Shown here piece by piece: positions 27,782 to 36,515 of a DNA stretch of 64,000 bases. How positions within the stretch are numbered: the stretch's first letter is position 1; the number at the start of each line of letters is the position of its first letter. The DNA comes from Chloroflexota bacterium (lineage in GTDB: Bacteria; Chloroflexota; Anaerolineae; Anaerolineales; UBA11579), in the NCBI GenBank assembly GCA_016191875.1, contig JACPVG010000003.1, forward strand, positions 36,683-100,682. The letters run 5' to 3'. The translations under genes were made by a program, and so were the position numbers. The notes below the pieces were generated by a model. The model made no database searches. It saw nothing but the letters and a program-made list of their open reading frames with translations, and was not told where the DNA came from.

Positions 27782-27811
27782 TTGACTTTGACTCAAATCC
27801 CGTGCTAAAAT
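27782..27811 (+). promoter_or_regulatory. Promoter of the cold shock gene
   Basis: -35 TTGACT (27782-27787), 18-nt spacer, -10 TAAAAT (27806-27811). The leader is about 95 nt, long for this window and usual for csp mRNAs, which often carry thermosensing 5' UTRs. Confidence 0.7.
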
Positions 27812-27912
27812 CGTCATGCTGGTTACAGAAGTTCCTTAAAGAAAGACTATTCTTTTGATTTGGAACCATGTAAGACCCAGGCAAAAACTATGTAGAAAGG
27901 AGTTCCAAATCC

Positions 27913-28122
27913 ATGCCCGAAAAGGAACAGGGCACCGTGAAGTGGTTCAACGGGGCTAAGGGTTACGGCTTCATCCAGCGTGACTCGGGGGAAGACGTAT
28001 TCGTCCACTTCAGCGCCATCGTCGGCGACGGATTCCGCAACCTTGAAGAAGGCCAGCGGGTCGAGTTCACCGTGACGCAGGGCCAGAAAGGCCTGCAGGC
28101 GCAGGACGTCGTACGACTGTAA
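27913..28122 (+). CDS. Cold shock protein, CspA family
   Basis: The 69-aa single CSD protein has RNP1 KGYGFI and RNP2 VFVHF, with GTVKWFN at the N-terminus. It binds single-stranded RNA/DNA as an RNA chaperone. AAAGGAG lies 10 nt before the ATG. It has its own promoter, long leader and terminator, so it is monocistronic. Confidence 0.96.
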   Translation: MPEKEQGTVKWFNGAKGYGFIQRDSGEDVFVHFSAIVGDGFRNLEEGQRVEFTVTQGQKGLQAQDVVRL

Positions 28123-28142
28123 ACCAGTTACGACCGCCCAAA

Positions 28143-28173
28143 CGAAGAGCAGCCGACCCCGGCTGCTCTTTTT
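28143..28173 (+). terminator. Intrinsic terminator of csp
   Basis: Stem AAGAGCAGCC / GGCTGCTCTT with a short loop and TTTTTG, 21 bp after the stop. Confidence 0.88.
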
Positions 28174-28189
28174 GTTGGGTCTCCTGGCT

Positions 28190-28238
28190 GTCATTCCGAG
28201 GGAGGGCGTTACCGGGTTGGCTGCTCCTTTGGAATGAC
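28190..28238. repeat. GTCATTCCGA hairpin repeat (short form)
   Basis: GTCATTCCGA and TTGGAATGAC arms enclose about 29 nt. It is a short relative of the element at 22995-23215. Confidence 0.6.
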
Positions 28239-28245
28239 GGGAGAA

Positions 28246-29712
28246 CTATCCCCGGTCGATGATTTCTTCGAAGAACAGGTCTACCAGGCGCGGCTCGAAG
28301 TGCGCGCCGGACTGTTCGAGGAAGTGGGCGCGAATCTTCTCGTCCGGCCAGCGCGGGCGGTAGGGCCGGTCGGAGGCCAGCGCGTCCCACACATCCGCCA
28401 GGGCGAAGACCCGCGCCGGTTCGGGGATCTCCATGCCCTTCAGGCCCTGTGGGTAGCCGCTGCCATCCCACTTCTCATGGTGGCTGTAGGGAATATCCAG
28501 GGCGGGTTCCAGGAAGGCGATCCTGCGCAGCAGGTCGCGGCCGATGAGAGTGTGCCCGCGCATCAATTCCCACTCCTCGTCGTTGAGCGGGCCGGGCTTG
28601 AAGAGGATGGAATCCGGGATGCCCAGTTTGCCGATGTCGTGCAGCAGCGCGCCGCGCCGGATGTGGAGCAGGGCTTCGCCCTGGTAGCCGAGGATGGCCG
28701 CCAGCCGGCCGGTCAGCTCGGCCACGCGCTGGCAGTGGCCTTCGGTCTCAAAATCGCGCAGTTCCAGCGTCCGGGCCCAGCCTTCGATGGTGTTGTCGTA
28801 GGCCAGCAGCAAGTCCAGGTTGGCGCGCTCCAGGCTGCCGAAGGTCTGGATGTGGTCGATGGCGATGGCCGCCTGCCCGGCCAGCATTTCAAAGAACGTA
28901 AGCCACTCTTCCGGAGGGTGGATGGGCTGGCGGTGGAAGACCTCCAGCATGCCCAGCAAGCGGCCTTTGGAAAGCAGCGGCGCGCCAAAATAACTCTGGA
29001 AGCCCTCGCGTTCCCGCATGGCGGGGCGGGTGAAATCCTCTGACCGGGCCAGGTCCCCGGCGGCCATCAGGCGGCGCTCCAGGGCCGCCTGCCCGGCCAG
29101 CCCGTCCCCAATCTTGATGCCGTGATCCCCGGCAGCCGGTGAGCGGAAGCCGCGTGAACGCAGCCGCTTGAGCATCAGGCTGTGCGGGTCGAAGAGCAAA
29201 ATCATGGCCGCGTCGGCGCCCAGGCTCTGGAGGACCTGTTCCAGCGTCAGGTCGGCCAGCATGCCCAGGTCGGTGGTGGATATGATGGCCTGGTCGATGC
29301 GCCGCAGGGCGTTCAGGCGCTTGAGTTCGTTCTCGGCGCGCTCCAGCGCCAGGATACGGTCGGTCACGTCCTCAGAGAGGATGAGGATGCCCTCGATGCA
29401 GGGCTGGATGTGCAGTTCGAACCAGCCCTGGCGGCCATCGGGGTAGGTGAATTGGTTCTGCATGCGGCGGGCCTGGCGGTCTTCCATCACGGCGCGCAAC
29501 GTGGCAAACACCGGCGTTTCGTCGATGCCGGGATAGCATTCCATCATGGTCCTGCCGAGCAGGTCGGCCCGGCCCTTGCGGGCGTGGACGATGGCGGCGT
29601 CGTTCAGGTACAGGTAGCGCCAGTCGAAGCCGATGATCTGGCAGCCTTCCAGCAGGCCGTCCAGCAGGCTGAGTTCGTATTTGCGCACGTCGTCGGGCGA
29701 TTTCTTTGCCAT
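28246..29712 (-). CDS. PAS-GAF-HD-GYP protein (probable c-di-GMP phosphodiesterase)
   Basis: The 488-aa cytosolic protein has a PAS domain (about 10-130), a GAF domain (about 150-295) and an HD-GYP domain (about 310-488) with HDIGKLGIPD near 354, then SHHEKWDGSGYP, the GYP signature. HD-GYP enzymes hydrolyse cyclic di-GMP. There is no membrane segment or receiver domain, so input is probably a ligand on PAS/GAF. ATG 29712 is preferred over GTG 29721 because AAAGG is better placed. No GGDEF protein is in the window. Confidence 0.88.
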   Translation of the reverse strand: MAKKSPDDVRKYELSLLDGLLEGCQIIGFDWRYLYLNDAAIVHARKGRADLLGRTMMECYPGIDETPVFATLRAVMEDRQARRMQNQFTYPDGRQGWFELHIQPCIEGILILSEDVTDRILALERAENELKRLNALRRIDQAIISTTDLGMLADLTLEQVLQSLGADAAMILLFDPHSLMLKRLRSRGFRSPAAGDHGIKIGDGLAGQAALERRLMAAGDLARSEDFTRPAMREREGFQSYFGAPLLSKGRLLGMLEVFHRQPIHPPEEWLTFFEMLAGQAAIAIDHIQTFGSLERANLDLLLAYDNTIEGWARTLELRDFETEGHCQRVAELTGRLAAILGYQGEALLHIRRGALLHDIGKLGIPDSILFKPGPLNDEEWELMRGHTLIGRDLLRRIAFLEPALDIPYSHHEKWDGSGYPQGLKGMEIPEPARVFALADVWDALASDRPYRPRWPDEKIRAHFLEQSGAHFEPRLVDLFFEEIIDRG

Positions 29713-29859
29713 GGCGAACACCTTTCAGGAACCAGAAGAGACGGCGCCGGGCCTCCTCCAGGGCCCGGGCCGACAGTCCCAACGATTCCAGAGTAGTCGA
29801 AATCGCGTTGCAAAAGAATAGTATTTTTGTCCCTATTTTGTTGCGTATAGTCGAAAACG

Positions 29860-31086
29860 TCAGGCCCCCAGGATCACGCGGCGCACGATGCCGGGCGTGA
29901 CCATGCCGGCGGCGTCTTCCTCGCTCATGAGAATCTTGACCAGCAGGTCTTTGATCTCCGGGAAACGATGGGTGGCCTGCACGGTGCGGTTCATCAGCGC
30001 CGGGTTGATGTACAGGTTGCGGATGTAGCCGAGGAAGACGAACAGGCGCTGGAAGTGGCGGCGCAGGAGGGCGTCGTAACCGGCCAGGGCGCGGGGCGAG
30101 AAGTCGCCAGCGGCGAACAGCCCGGCGCAGAACTCGGCCGCCAGCCGGCCGCTCTCCAGGGCAAAGTCGATGCCTTCGCCGGTGAGCGGACTGACCAGCC
30201 CGGCGCTCTCGCCGACCAGCAGGATGCGCTCGCCCCAGGTGGGGGCGCTGGCAAAATCCACCCGCAGCGGGTAACCCTTGATCGGCCCCTGGAGTTCGGC
30301 GCGGGCCATCATCGGGCCCACGACCGGGCTGTGCGCCAGCCAGTGCAGCATGGCCTGTTTTGGCGAGTGCGGCGGTTTGCGCCAGAAGGCCCGGCTGTCC
30401 CAATAGCCGATGCCCACGTTGGCGGCCGTTTTGGAAAGCGGGAAGACCCAGCCGTAGCCGGGCAGCGGCACGTCTTTGAAGTGCGCCTGGACGTGGCCGT
30501 CCAGCCCGGATACGCCCTCGTAATAGCCGCGCGCCGCCCGGATGACCGGCGGCTGGCCCTTGAGGATGCCCAGGTCGAGCAGCAGGTTGGTGGCCGCGCC
30601 CACGGCGATGAGCACCAGCCGCCCGGCAGCGCGGAAGGGCCGGCCGCCCCGCTCGCCCAGCACCACCGCCCGGCCGCCCTCGCTCTCCACGCCGCGCACC
30701 CGCACCGGCGCGGCGAACTGCGCGCCGCTGGCCAGCGCCCGCCGGCGGATGACGTCATCCAATTTGTAGCGCGGTACGATGAGCATGTGGTCGGGATACT
30801 CGGGATGGCTGGGGATGGGCGCGGTCATCGAATTGCCCAAAGCGGCATGCACGGCCACCCCGTGGACGCGCCCGCCCAGCGGATACAGGTCGTCCAGGAT
30901 GCCCATGCCGCGCAGTTCGGCCAGGGCGCGCGGGGTCAGGCCGTCGCCGCAGGTCTTGTCACGCGGGAAGTCGCTCTGGTCCAGCAGCAGCACGTCGCGG
31001 CCCTGGCGGGCCAGGTGGTGGGCGGCGGCCGAACCGGCCGGCCCGGCGCCGATGACGATGACGTCGTGGACGTGTTCGGATGGCAT
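29860..31086 (-). CDS. Geranylgeranyl-reductase-like FAD-dependent oxidoreductase
   Basis: The 408-aa flavoprotein has an N-terminal dinucleotide site IGAGPAGSAAAHHLARQG (11-28), the family motif FPRDKTCGDGLTPRA (about 42-56) and the second FAD motif LVGESAGLVSPLTGEGI. This is the geranylgeranyl reductase/ChlP-like group that saturates isoprenoid chains. A phytoene/squalene synthase is 1.1 kb upstream on the same strand, with a lipoprotein gene between, so an isoprenoid role is plausible. ATG 31086 is chosen since the upstream extension runs through the terminator of the preceding gene. Confidence 0.85.
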   Translation of the reverse strand: MPSEHVHDVIVIGAGPAGSAAAHHLARQGRDVLLLDQSDFPRDKTCGDGLTPRALAELRGMGILDDLYPLGGRVHGVAVHAALGNSMTAPIPSHPEYPDHMLIVPRYKLDDVIRRRALASGAQFAAPVRVRGVESEGGRAVVLGERGGRPFRAAGRLVLIAVGAATNLLLDLGILKGQPPVIRAARGYYEGVSGLDGHVQAHFKDVPLPGYGWVFPLSKTAANVGIGYWDSRAFWRKPPHSPKQAMLHWLAHSPVVGPMMARAELQGPIKGYPLRVDFASAPTWGERILLVGESAGLVSPLTGEGIDFALESGRLAAEFCAGLFAAGDFSPRALAGYDALLRRHFQRLFVFLGYIRNLYINPALMNRTVQATHRFPEIKDLLVKILMSEEDAAGMVTPGIVRRVILGA

Positions 31087-31104
31087 GGCGGAGATTAAAC
31101 CACA

Positions 31105-31146
31105 GACGGCAGGTAGTAGACAGCAGGTAGTGGACAGCAGGCGGTC
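31105..31146. repeat. Heptamer array (GACAGCA GGTAGTA)
   Basis: Six 7-nt units in exact phase; GAC at 31105, 31119 and 31133. It lies just before the GGR-like gene start. Confidence 0.75.
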
Positions 31147-31157
31147 TGAAAAAGAGG

Positions 31158-31192
31158 AAAGGCTCTCCCAGAAGGAGAGCCTTTCCTGCCAG
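31158..31192 (-). terminator. Intrinsic terminator after the SH3-like lipoprotein gene
   Basis: Fourteen-bp arms AGGAAAGGCTCTCC / GGAGAGCCTTTCCT with a 5-nt loop, and CTTTTTC on the minus strand. Confidence 0.88.
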
Positions 31193-31210
31193 TGGTTACT
31201 GCCGGCTGCC

Positions 31211-32083
31211 TTACGGCCCCAAACAGGGCGAGGGCAGCGACGCGCCGGTGCGGTAGCCGCACCAGGCGTAGGCCGTCCCACCCGAGGTGGTATTGCCGAC
31301 GAACTGGTTGATGTTCTTCTTCAGCGCCCAGGTGAATGGGCCGGTATCCGAGGTGGACGTGTTGGTCCAGGTGCCGTTGACGGTCTTGCCGTCGGCGCTG
31401 ACCGTGCCGGTGTAGGTGATGGTCGTGCCGAGGTAGACGAAACTTCCGGAAATGGTCTTGCCGGACTGTGTGACGGTGGAGGTGACGCTGGCCCCGGAAA
31501 CCTCAAAATAGAAGTTCCAGTCGCCCTGCCAGTAGAGTTCCGGCGTGGGGGTGTAAGTGGGCGTGGGGGTGGGCGGCGGGGTGTAGACCGGCAGCGCGCT
31601 GGCGTCGCCTTCGATAGTGGCGTACTGCGCCCACACCCAGCAGTTGCCGCTGCCATCCGGATTGGGGATGTAGTAGTAGTTGCTGCTGGGGTCGCGGGCC
31701 AGCACTTCGGCCTTTTCGCCCACCAGCAGGGCGCCCTTGTAGTCGTAGACGTTGCCGGGGCCAACCCGGCAGTTGGTGTCCACGCTCACGCTGATCATCG
31801 GCACCCCCTGCGTGCTGGTGGCGGATGGTTCGGGCGTGGCGCTGGCCTCCGACGCGGGCGTATCGGTGACGCTGGTCTGCCCGCTCCCGCCGGATGGCGC
31901 GGGCGGGTTCTGCCCGGCGGCCTCGGCCGTCAGCCGTTGGATGGCCTCCAGGGTGGTCTGCACTTGCAGCGCCTGGAGGGTGGCCAGGGTCCCGTCGTCT
32001 CCTTCGCCGCCTACGCCGGGCAGGGTGCAACCCGTGGCGGCCAGCGCCAGAATGGTGAACAGCGTGATCAATTTCCTGGACAT
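31211..32083 (-). CDS. Lipoprotein with SH3b-like domain and beta-strand C-terminal domain
   Basis: The 290-aa protein has a lipoprotein signal (lipobox LAATGC, mature from Cys19) and a Ser/Thr/Pro-rich linker to about residue 95. A bacterial SH3-like segment (VDTNCRVGPGNVYDYKGALL ... WVWAQYATIEGD) follows, then a PTPTPTYTPTP linker, and a C-terminal beta-rich domain (WQGDWNFYF ... ITYTGTVSADGKTVNGTW). The SH3b pattern suggests envelope attachment. ATG 32083 has GAGGAG upstream. Confidence 0.72.
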   Translation of the reverse strand: MSRKLITLFTILALAATGCTLPGVGGEGDDGTLATLQALQVQTTLEAIQRLTAEAAGQNPPAPSGGSGQTSVTDTPASEASATPEPSATSTQGVPMISVSVDTNCRVGPGNVYDYKGALLVGEKAEVLARDPSSNYYYIPNPDGSGNCWVWAQYATIEGDASALPVYTPPPTPTPTYTPTPELYWQGDWNFYFEVSGASVTSTVTQSGKTISGSFVYLGTTITYTGTVSADGKTVNGTWTNTSTSDTGPFTWALKKNINQFVGNTTSGGTAYAWCGYRTGASLPSPCLGP

Positions 32084-32129
32084 AAGACTCCTCTTCTCCT
32101 GAGTTCACTTCTACGATCCCATTCTAAAG

Positions 32130-32163
32130 AAAAAACGACCCAATGCCAACTCTTGACATTGGG
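32130..32163 (-). terminator. Intrinsic terminator of the phytoene/squalene synthase gene
   Basis: Stem CCCAATG / CATTGGG with an 11-nt loop and TCGTTTTTTC on the minus strand, 29 bp after the stop. Confidence 0.8.
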
Positions 32164-32191
32164 CCACAAGTCCTACTTTGGAGGGATTTCC

Positions 32192-33028
32192 TCAACCGGC
32201 CTGGCCCTCCAGCCCCTCGACGATCTCGACCACTTCGCTGCGGCTGAGTTTGTCGCGGCCGGCTTTCAAGGCGTCCAGGGTGGCCCAGGCCAGGGCGCGC
32301 GGGATGCCGACGAACTGCATGAAGGTGGTCTCCGGCAGGGTGCTGGTGTATTCATCGAATTCGCCCAGGTTCTTGCGGGCGTAGGCCTGCATGTCTTCAT
32401 CGTCCCAGCCCTGGGGGTAAAAATCCACGCCGCGGGCCAGGTCTTCGGCCCGGTTGCGCAGGATGTTGGTGAGTTGCAGGCCGCGCCCGAACTGGATGCC
32501 GCGGCTGCGGTGGATCTGGACGCGCTCGAACCAGCCCCACAGGTCGCAGAGCATCAGGCCGACCGCGCCGGCCACGCCGTAGGTGTAACGGTCCAGGTCG
32601 GACTGGTTGAGCACCTTGAACCCGCCGACCGCCCAGTGGGCCATGCGGTCGGCCATGCCGCTGGTGGCCTCCCAGATGCGCGGGGCGATGAAGCGCGGGG
32701 CCAGGCAGGCCCATTCGGCCACGCGCAGGGTGACTTCCGGCAGGTCCAGCCGGAACCTGCGGAAGAGGCCTTCGAACTGGCCGTGGGCGAACTCCTCCAC
32801 GGTGGTCTGGGCCTGGAGCAGCAGGCTCATGGCGTTGAGCAGCTCGCCCTTGTCCCGGTTTTCGATGGCGGGGTGGTCTTCGACTTCATCAATGGCGCGC
32901 ATGCACAGGTAGCCGGAAGCCACGGCCTGCTGCAAGCCATCGGGCAGTTTCACAATCGGCAAAAAAAACGTGCGGCTGGTGTCTTCCAGGACGCGCAGGG
33001 CATCCTGGTAAGCGGCGGTCACGGCCAT
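32192..33028 (-). CDS. Phytoene/squalene synthase family protein
   Basis: The 278-aa trans-isoprenyl synthase condenses two prenyl diphosphates head to head. The first Asp motif is YLCMRAIDEVEDHP and the second is NILRNRAEDLARGVDFYP, both intact, so it should be active. Whether it makes phytoene, squalene or dehydrosqualene cannot be told. ATG 33028 is preferred (GAGGAG 7 nt upstream); ATG 33064 adds 12 residues and has a TAAAAT right before it. It may supply product to the GGR-like reductase downstream. Confidence 0.88.
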   Translation of the reverse strand: MAVTAAYQDALRVLEDTSRTFFLPIVKLPDGLQQAVASGYLCMRAIDEVEDHPAIENRDKGELLNAMSLLLQAQTTVEEFAHGQFEGLFRRFRLDLPEVTLRVAEWACLAPRFIAPRIWEATSGMADRMAHWAVGGFKVLNQSDLDRYTYGVAGAVGLMLCDLWGWFERVQIHRSRGIQFGRGLQLTNILRNRAEDLARGVDFYPQGWDDEDMQAYARKNLGEFDEYTSTLPETTFMQFVGIPRALAWATLDALKAGRDKLSRSEVVEIVEGLEGQAG

Positions 33029-33117
33029 CTCGTTCTCCTCGTTGGTCGCCAAGCGTTCGGCCATGCTATTTTAACCCCGATGGGGGGTGATTCGGTTTGT
33101 TTTTGGCGGGCGCGACT

Positions 33118-34491
33118 TCAGCGGCCCGCCAGGGCGTTGCCCACGCCCAGCAGCAGCGCGCCTTCCTGTTCCGGCAGCACGGTGCGCGGGTCCAGCAGCA
33201 GGCGGCCGTCTTCGACCCGGGCGATGATCGGCGGCCGCGCCCGGCGCAGGGCGGCCAGCAGTTTATCGGGCGCGGGGCCTTCCAGCGCCAGAACCCAGGT
33301 GGGCAGGGTCTCGCCCGGCAGGCTGCCGCCGCCCACCGCCGATTGGCTCTGCACCACCTGGCCGGCCCCCAGCGCCTGGGCCCAGGCGCGGGCGCGCTGG
33401 CGCAGCAGGCGCGGGGCGGTGCTGATCATGCGCCAGATGGGGATCTGGCGTTCGGCTTCGTCCCGGATGTAATGCTCCAGCGTGGCGGTCAGCGCCGCCA
33501 GGGCCAGCTTGTCGGCGCGCACGGCGCGCGCCACCGGGTGCACCCGCAGTCTGGCGATGAGTTCCGCCCGGCCGACGAGGATGCCGGCCTGCGGGCCGCC
33601 CAGCAGTTTGTCGCCGGAAAAGCAGACCAGGTCGGCGCCGGCCGCCAGCGATTCCTGCACCATCGGTTCGTGGGCCAGGCCGTAGCGCTCGGTGGGCAGC
33701 AGCGCGCCGGAGCCGAGGTCGTCCACCAGGTGCAGGGCGTGGGCGTGGGCCAGTTCGGCCAGTTCGGCCAGTTCCGGCTCACTGTGGAAGCCGACAATGC
33801 GGAAGTTGGAGGAGTGCGCCCGCAAGATGAGGTGGATGTTATCCTCGGCCAGCGCGGCGGCGTAATCCTCCAGGTGGACGCGGTTGGTGGTGCCGACCTC
33901 CACCAGGCGCGCGCCGCTCTGCTTGAGCACCTCCGGGATGCGGAAGCCGCCGCCGATCTCGATCAGCTGTGTGCGGCCGATGAGCACCTTGCGCCGCCGC
34001 GCCAGGGCGCTGAGCGCCAGCAGGAGGGCGGCGGCGTTGTTGTTGACCACCAGGGCGGCCTCGGCCCCGGTGAGGCGTTTGAGCAGGTCTTCGGCGTGGC
34101 CGGCGCGCGCCCCGCGCTTGCCGTCCTCCAGGTTGAACTCCAGCGTGCTGTAGGCCTGGGCGGCGCCCTGCAGGGCATGCAGGGCGGCCGGGCTGAGCGG
34201 GGCGCGCCCCAGGTTGGTGTGCAGGATGACGCCCGTGGCGTTGATGACCGGCACAAGCGTGGGTTTGAGCCATGCGTTGAGCAGTTCGCAAGCCCGGTTC
34301 AGGAGGATCTCAGAGGCGGGGGCGGTGCTGTCGCGGCGCTTCAGGCGGGCGCGCGCCTCGGCCAGCGCCTGGCGGATGGCCTCCAGCGCCAGCGGGCGGC
34401 CGAACTCGGCGATCATTTCGGCGGCTTCGGTGGTGCCCAGCAACTTGTCCACCGCGGGCAGGGCGCGCAGGTCTTTGGCGACCACGCTCAC
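33118..34491 (-). CDS. selA: L-seryl-tRNA(Sec) selenium transferase
   Basis: The 457-aa PLP enzyme converts Ser-tRNA(Sec) to Sec-tRNA(Sec) with selenophosphate. The N-terminal LRALPAVDKLL, the NATGVILHTNLGRAPLS block, TTNRVHLEDY and the PLP-lysine segment SGDKLLGGPQAG (Lys near 292) are all typical. GTG 34491 is the start: it overlaps the stop of the upstream gene (GTGA) and gives the standard N-terminus. selB, selD and tRNA-Sec are not in the window. Confidence 0.95.
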   Translation of the reverse strand: MSVVAKDLRALPAVDKLLGTTEAAEMIAEFGRPLALEAIRQALAEARARLKRRDSTAPASEILLNRACELLNAWLKPTLVPVINATGVILHTNLGRAPLSPAALHALQGAAQAYSTLEFNLEDGKRGARAGHAEDLLKRLTGAEAALVVNNNAAALLLALSALARRRKVLIGRTQLIEIGGGFRIPEVLKQSGARLVEVGTTNRVHLEDYAAALAEDNIHLILRAHSSNFRIVGFHSEPELAELAELAHAHALHLVDDLGSGALLPTERYGLAHEPMVQESLAAGADLVCFSGDKLLGGPQAGILVGRAELIARLRVHPVARAVRADKLALAALTATLEHYIRDEAERQIPIWRMISTAPRLLRQRARAWAQALGAGQVVQSQSAVGGGSLPGETLPTWVLALEGPAPDKLLAALRRARPPIIARVEDGRLLLDPRTVLPEQEGALLLGVGNALAGR

Positions 34492-34877
34492 TCCGGCTGC
34501 CAGCGGCTGCGTTCCCACAGGCGCAGCAGCACTTCGATGGCCGCCAACCCGACCAGCAGCATCAGCGCCAGGTTGGGGCTGAAGACGCGCCCGACCTGCA
34601 GCCAGGCGAGGATGGCCAGGTAGACGCCAAACCACAGCGCCTGGCGCACCACCACGCGGGGCGCGGCCGGGGGCCGGCCGGGGAGACGGAAATTGAGAAA
34701 GGCCACCACCGGCAGGGCCGTACCGCTGCCGGCCACGACGATGAGGAAGAACATCAGCCAGCGCGGCCAGAGGGTGGGCTGGGTGGAGGAGAGGAGCAGG
34801 GCCAAGCCGCCATAGCCCAGCAGCGCCAGAAAGATGCTGACGGGCAAGAAGGCGGTTGGGTTGGGCATACGGTTCAT
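34488..34877 (-). CDS. Small membrane protein upstream of selA
   Basis: The 129-aa protein has four hydrophobic segments at about 10-31, 38-60, 77-95 and 100-118, so it is probably a four-helix integral membrane protein. ATG 34877 has AGGAG about 11 nt upstream. Its stop overlaps the selA GTG by 4 bp, so the two are translationally coupled. I do not recognise the family and no catalytic motif is visible. Confidence 0.65.
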   Translation of the reverse strand: MNRMPNPTAFLPVSIFLALLGYGGLALLLSSTQPTLWPRWLMFFLIVVAGSGTALPVVAFLNFRLPGRPPAAPRVVVRQALWFGVYLAILAWLQVGRVFSPNLALMLLVGLAAIEVLLRLWERSRWQPE

Positions 34878-34933
34878 CACGGCAGGCGCTCCTGAAGCGA
34901 TTATATCAAGCCGGACCCGGGCGGGCGCGCAGG

Positions 34934-34939
34934 TATAAT
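34934..34939 (+). promoter_or_regulatory. -10 element of the first GT39-type gene
   Basis: TATAAT followed by a short leader with GGAGG before the GTG at 34959. It is divergent from the selA operon. Confidence 0.55.
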
Positions 34940-34958
34940 CCCGCCATCTGGAGGTAGA

Positions 34959-36515
34959 GTGGACCTGCGCCATCGTACGCGGAAGAACCTGGCTTTCGGG
35001 CTGACCCTGCTCGCCATTGTGCTGGCGGGCACTGCGCTGCGGCTGTATGATCTGGGCGGCCATTCCGTGGATTTGGATGAGTCGGCCACCTGGGATGTGA
35101 TCCGCCAGCCCACCCTGGGCGCCATGCTCGACTCGGTGGCCGACTACGGGCAGGCCCCCTTCAGTTTCGTCATCACGTATGCCATCACGCAGGTGTTTGG
35201 GGAGTCCGAAATCCCCCTGCGGCTTTCGTCAGCGCTCGCCGGAATCCTTTCCATACCGGCAGTCTACCTCGTCGGACGGCGGCTGTTCGGCTACGCCGAA
35301 GGGCTGATGGCGGCGGGGCTGACGGCGGCGCTCTGGCAGCCTCTGTACTACAGCCAATATGCCCGGCCGTATTCCTGGTCGCTGCTGCTGAGCGCCCTTG
35401 CCGCCTATTACTGGCTAGGCCTGTTGGCGGACGTCCGCGCCGGGCGTCCCATGCAAAGGCGAAGCGCGGCACTGTATGTGGCGTTCGGGCTGGCGGCCAT
35501 CTATAACCACTACCTGGCGGCGCTCATGCAGGCTTGGCAGGCGCCCGCGTTGCTGGCGGCCATCCTGGCGGAGCGCGGCGCGTTGCGCCAACGGGCGAAG
35601 GAATGGGTGGCCTTGTACTTTGGATACGCGCTGGGCTTTTTGCCCTGGCTGCCGACCTTCCTGAGTCAGATGGGCGACCCGAGCCAGCACGAGTGGATCC
35701 GCGAGCCGACCCCCGGCGACTTCACCGAGCTCCTCGCCTGGGCCTTCACCGACGCCACCTACCGGCTGCGGAATCTGCCGGAGGCGCTCCTGCTTGGCGC
35801 GCTGCTGATGTTTGTGGCGCTGGCAGTCGCGCTGATGCGCGGATTGCTGGCGCGGCGACGCGGCGCGACCGCGCGCCGCCCCAGCGGCGAGTTCGTGCTT
35901 GTGTTCTGGCTGGCCGCGCCGACGCTGTTGCTTTACTGGGTTTCGCATACCATCAAGCCGCTGTGGGTGCCGCGCTACCTGATCTTCCTGATGCCGGCCT
36001 TTGCGCTGCTGGCGGCGCGCGGCCTGGGCGGCCTGCCCTGGTCGCGGCGTTATCCGCGCCTGGCAGGCCAGATACTGCTCGCCCTGGCCGGGGCCGGGCT
36101 GGTGGGTTATTTCGCCTGGGACGTGGTCGTGCAGCGCCATTATTATAGCCAGCGGGACACGGAACACACCCGGGAGGTGGTGCAGATCATCGAGACCTTT
36201 CGCGAATTCGCGCCGGACGCCCTTTCGGTCGTCTGCGGGCATTCCAGGCAATATGAGTATTATACGGTGCGATTGGGCCGCCCGGATGTGACCGACCTGC
36301 GAGCCTGCGGCGGGCGGGAGTTTCGCGGCCTGGACGCCCGCCTGGACGAAGCGGGCACGCAGACTTTCATCCTTTCGCAGCTTCACTGGCGCATCGGGGA
36401 GCAGACCATCGCCGGCCTGGAAGATCGCTACTGCCTGGTGGACCGGGCACGGTTCCCCGACGGCGGGGTGTGGCTGTTCACCGGGAGAGATGATGATGCC
36501 TGCCCCAACCCCTAG
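34959..36515 (+). CDS. GT39-type membrane glycosyltransferase (paralogue 1)
   Basis: The 518-aa polytopic protein resembles dolichyl-phosphate-mannose-protein mannosyltransferase/ArnT-like enzymes: an N-terminal helix, then the first loop with the acidic motif LDESATWDV (catalytic Asp-Glu), followed by about 10 helices and a C-terminal extracytoplasmic domain (about 400-518). Such enzymes transfer sugar from a polyprenyl phosphate to protein or lipid. The GTG start has GGAGG 6 nt upstream. It overlaps the next, related gene by 26 bp. Confidence 0.8.
   Translation: MDLRHRTRKNLAFGLTLLAIVLAGTALRLYDLGGHSVDLDESATWDVIRQPTLGAMLDSVADYGQAPFSFVITYAITQVFGESEIPLRLSSALAGILSIPAVYLVGRRLFGYAEGLMAAGLTAALWQPLYYSQYARPYSWSLLLSALAAYYWLGLLADVRAGRPMQRRSAALYVAFGLAAIYNHYLAALMQAWQAPALLAAILAERGALRQRAKEWVALYFGYALGFLPWLPTFLSQMGDPSQHEWIREPTPGDFTELLAWAFTDATYRLRNLPEALLLGALLMFVALAVALMRGLLARRRGATARRPSGEFVLVFWLAAPTLLLYWVSHTIKPLWVPRYLIFLMPAFALLAARGLGGLPWSRRYPRLAGQILLALAGAGLVGYFAWDVVVQRHYYSQRDTEHTREVVQIIETFREFAPDALSVVCGHSRQYEYYTVRLGRPDVTDLRACGGREFRGLDARLDEAGTQTFILSQLHWRIGEQTIAGLEDRYCLVDRARFPDGGVWLFTGRDDDACPNP

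Noticed and set aside
25458..27884. Long minus-strand ORF opposite the FGE-like gene (808 aa)
   Set aside because: Val/Ala/Arg-rich, mirrors the repeat structure of the sense gene, and has no recognisable start signal.
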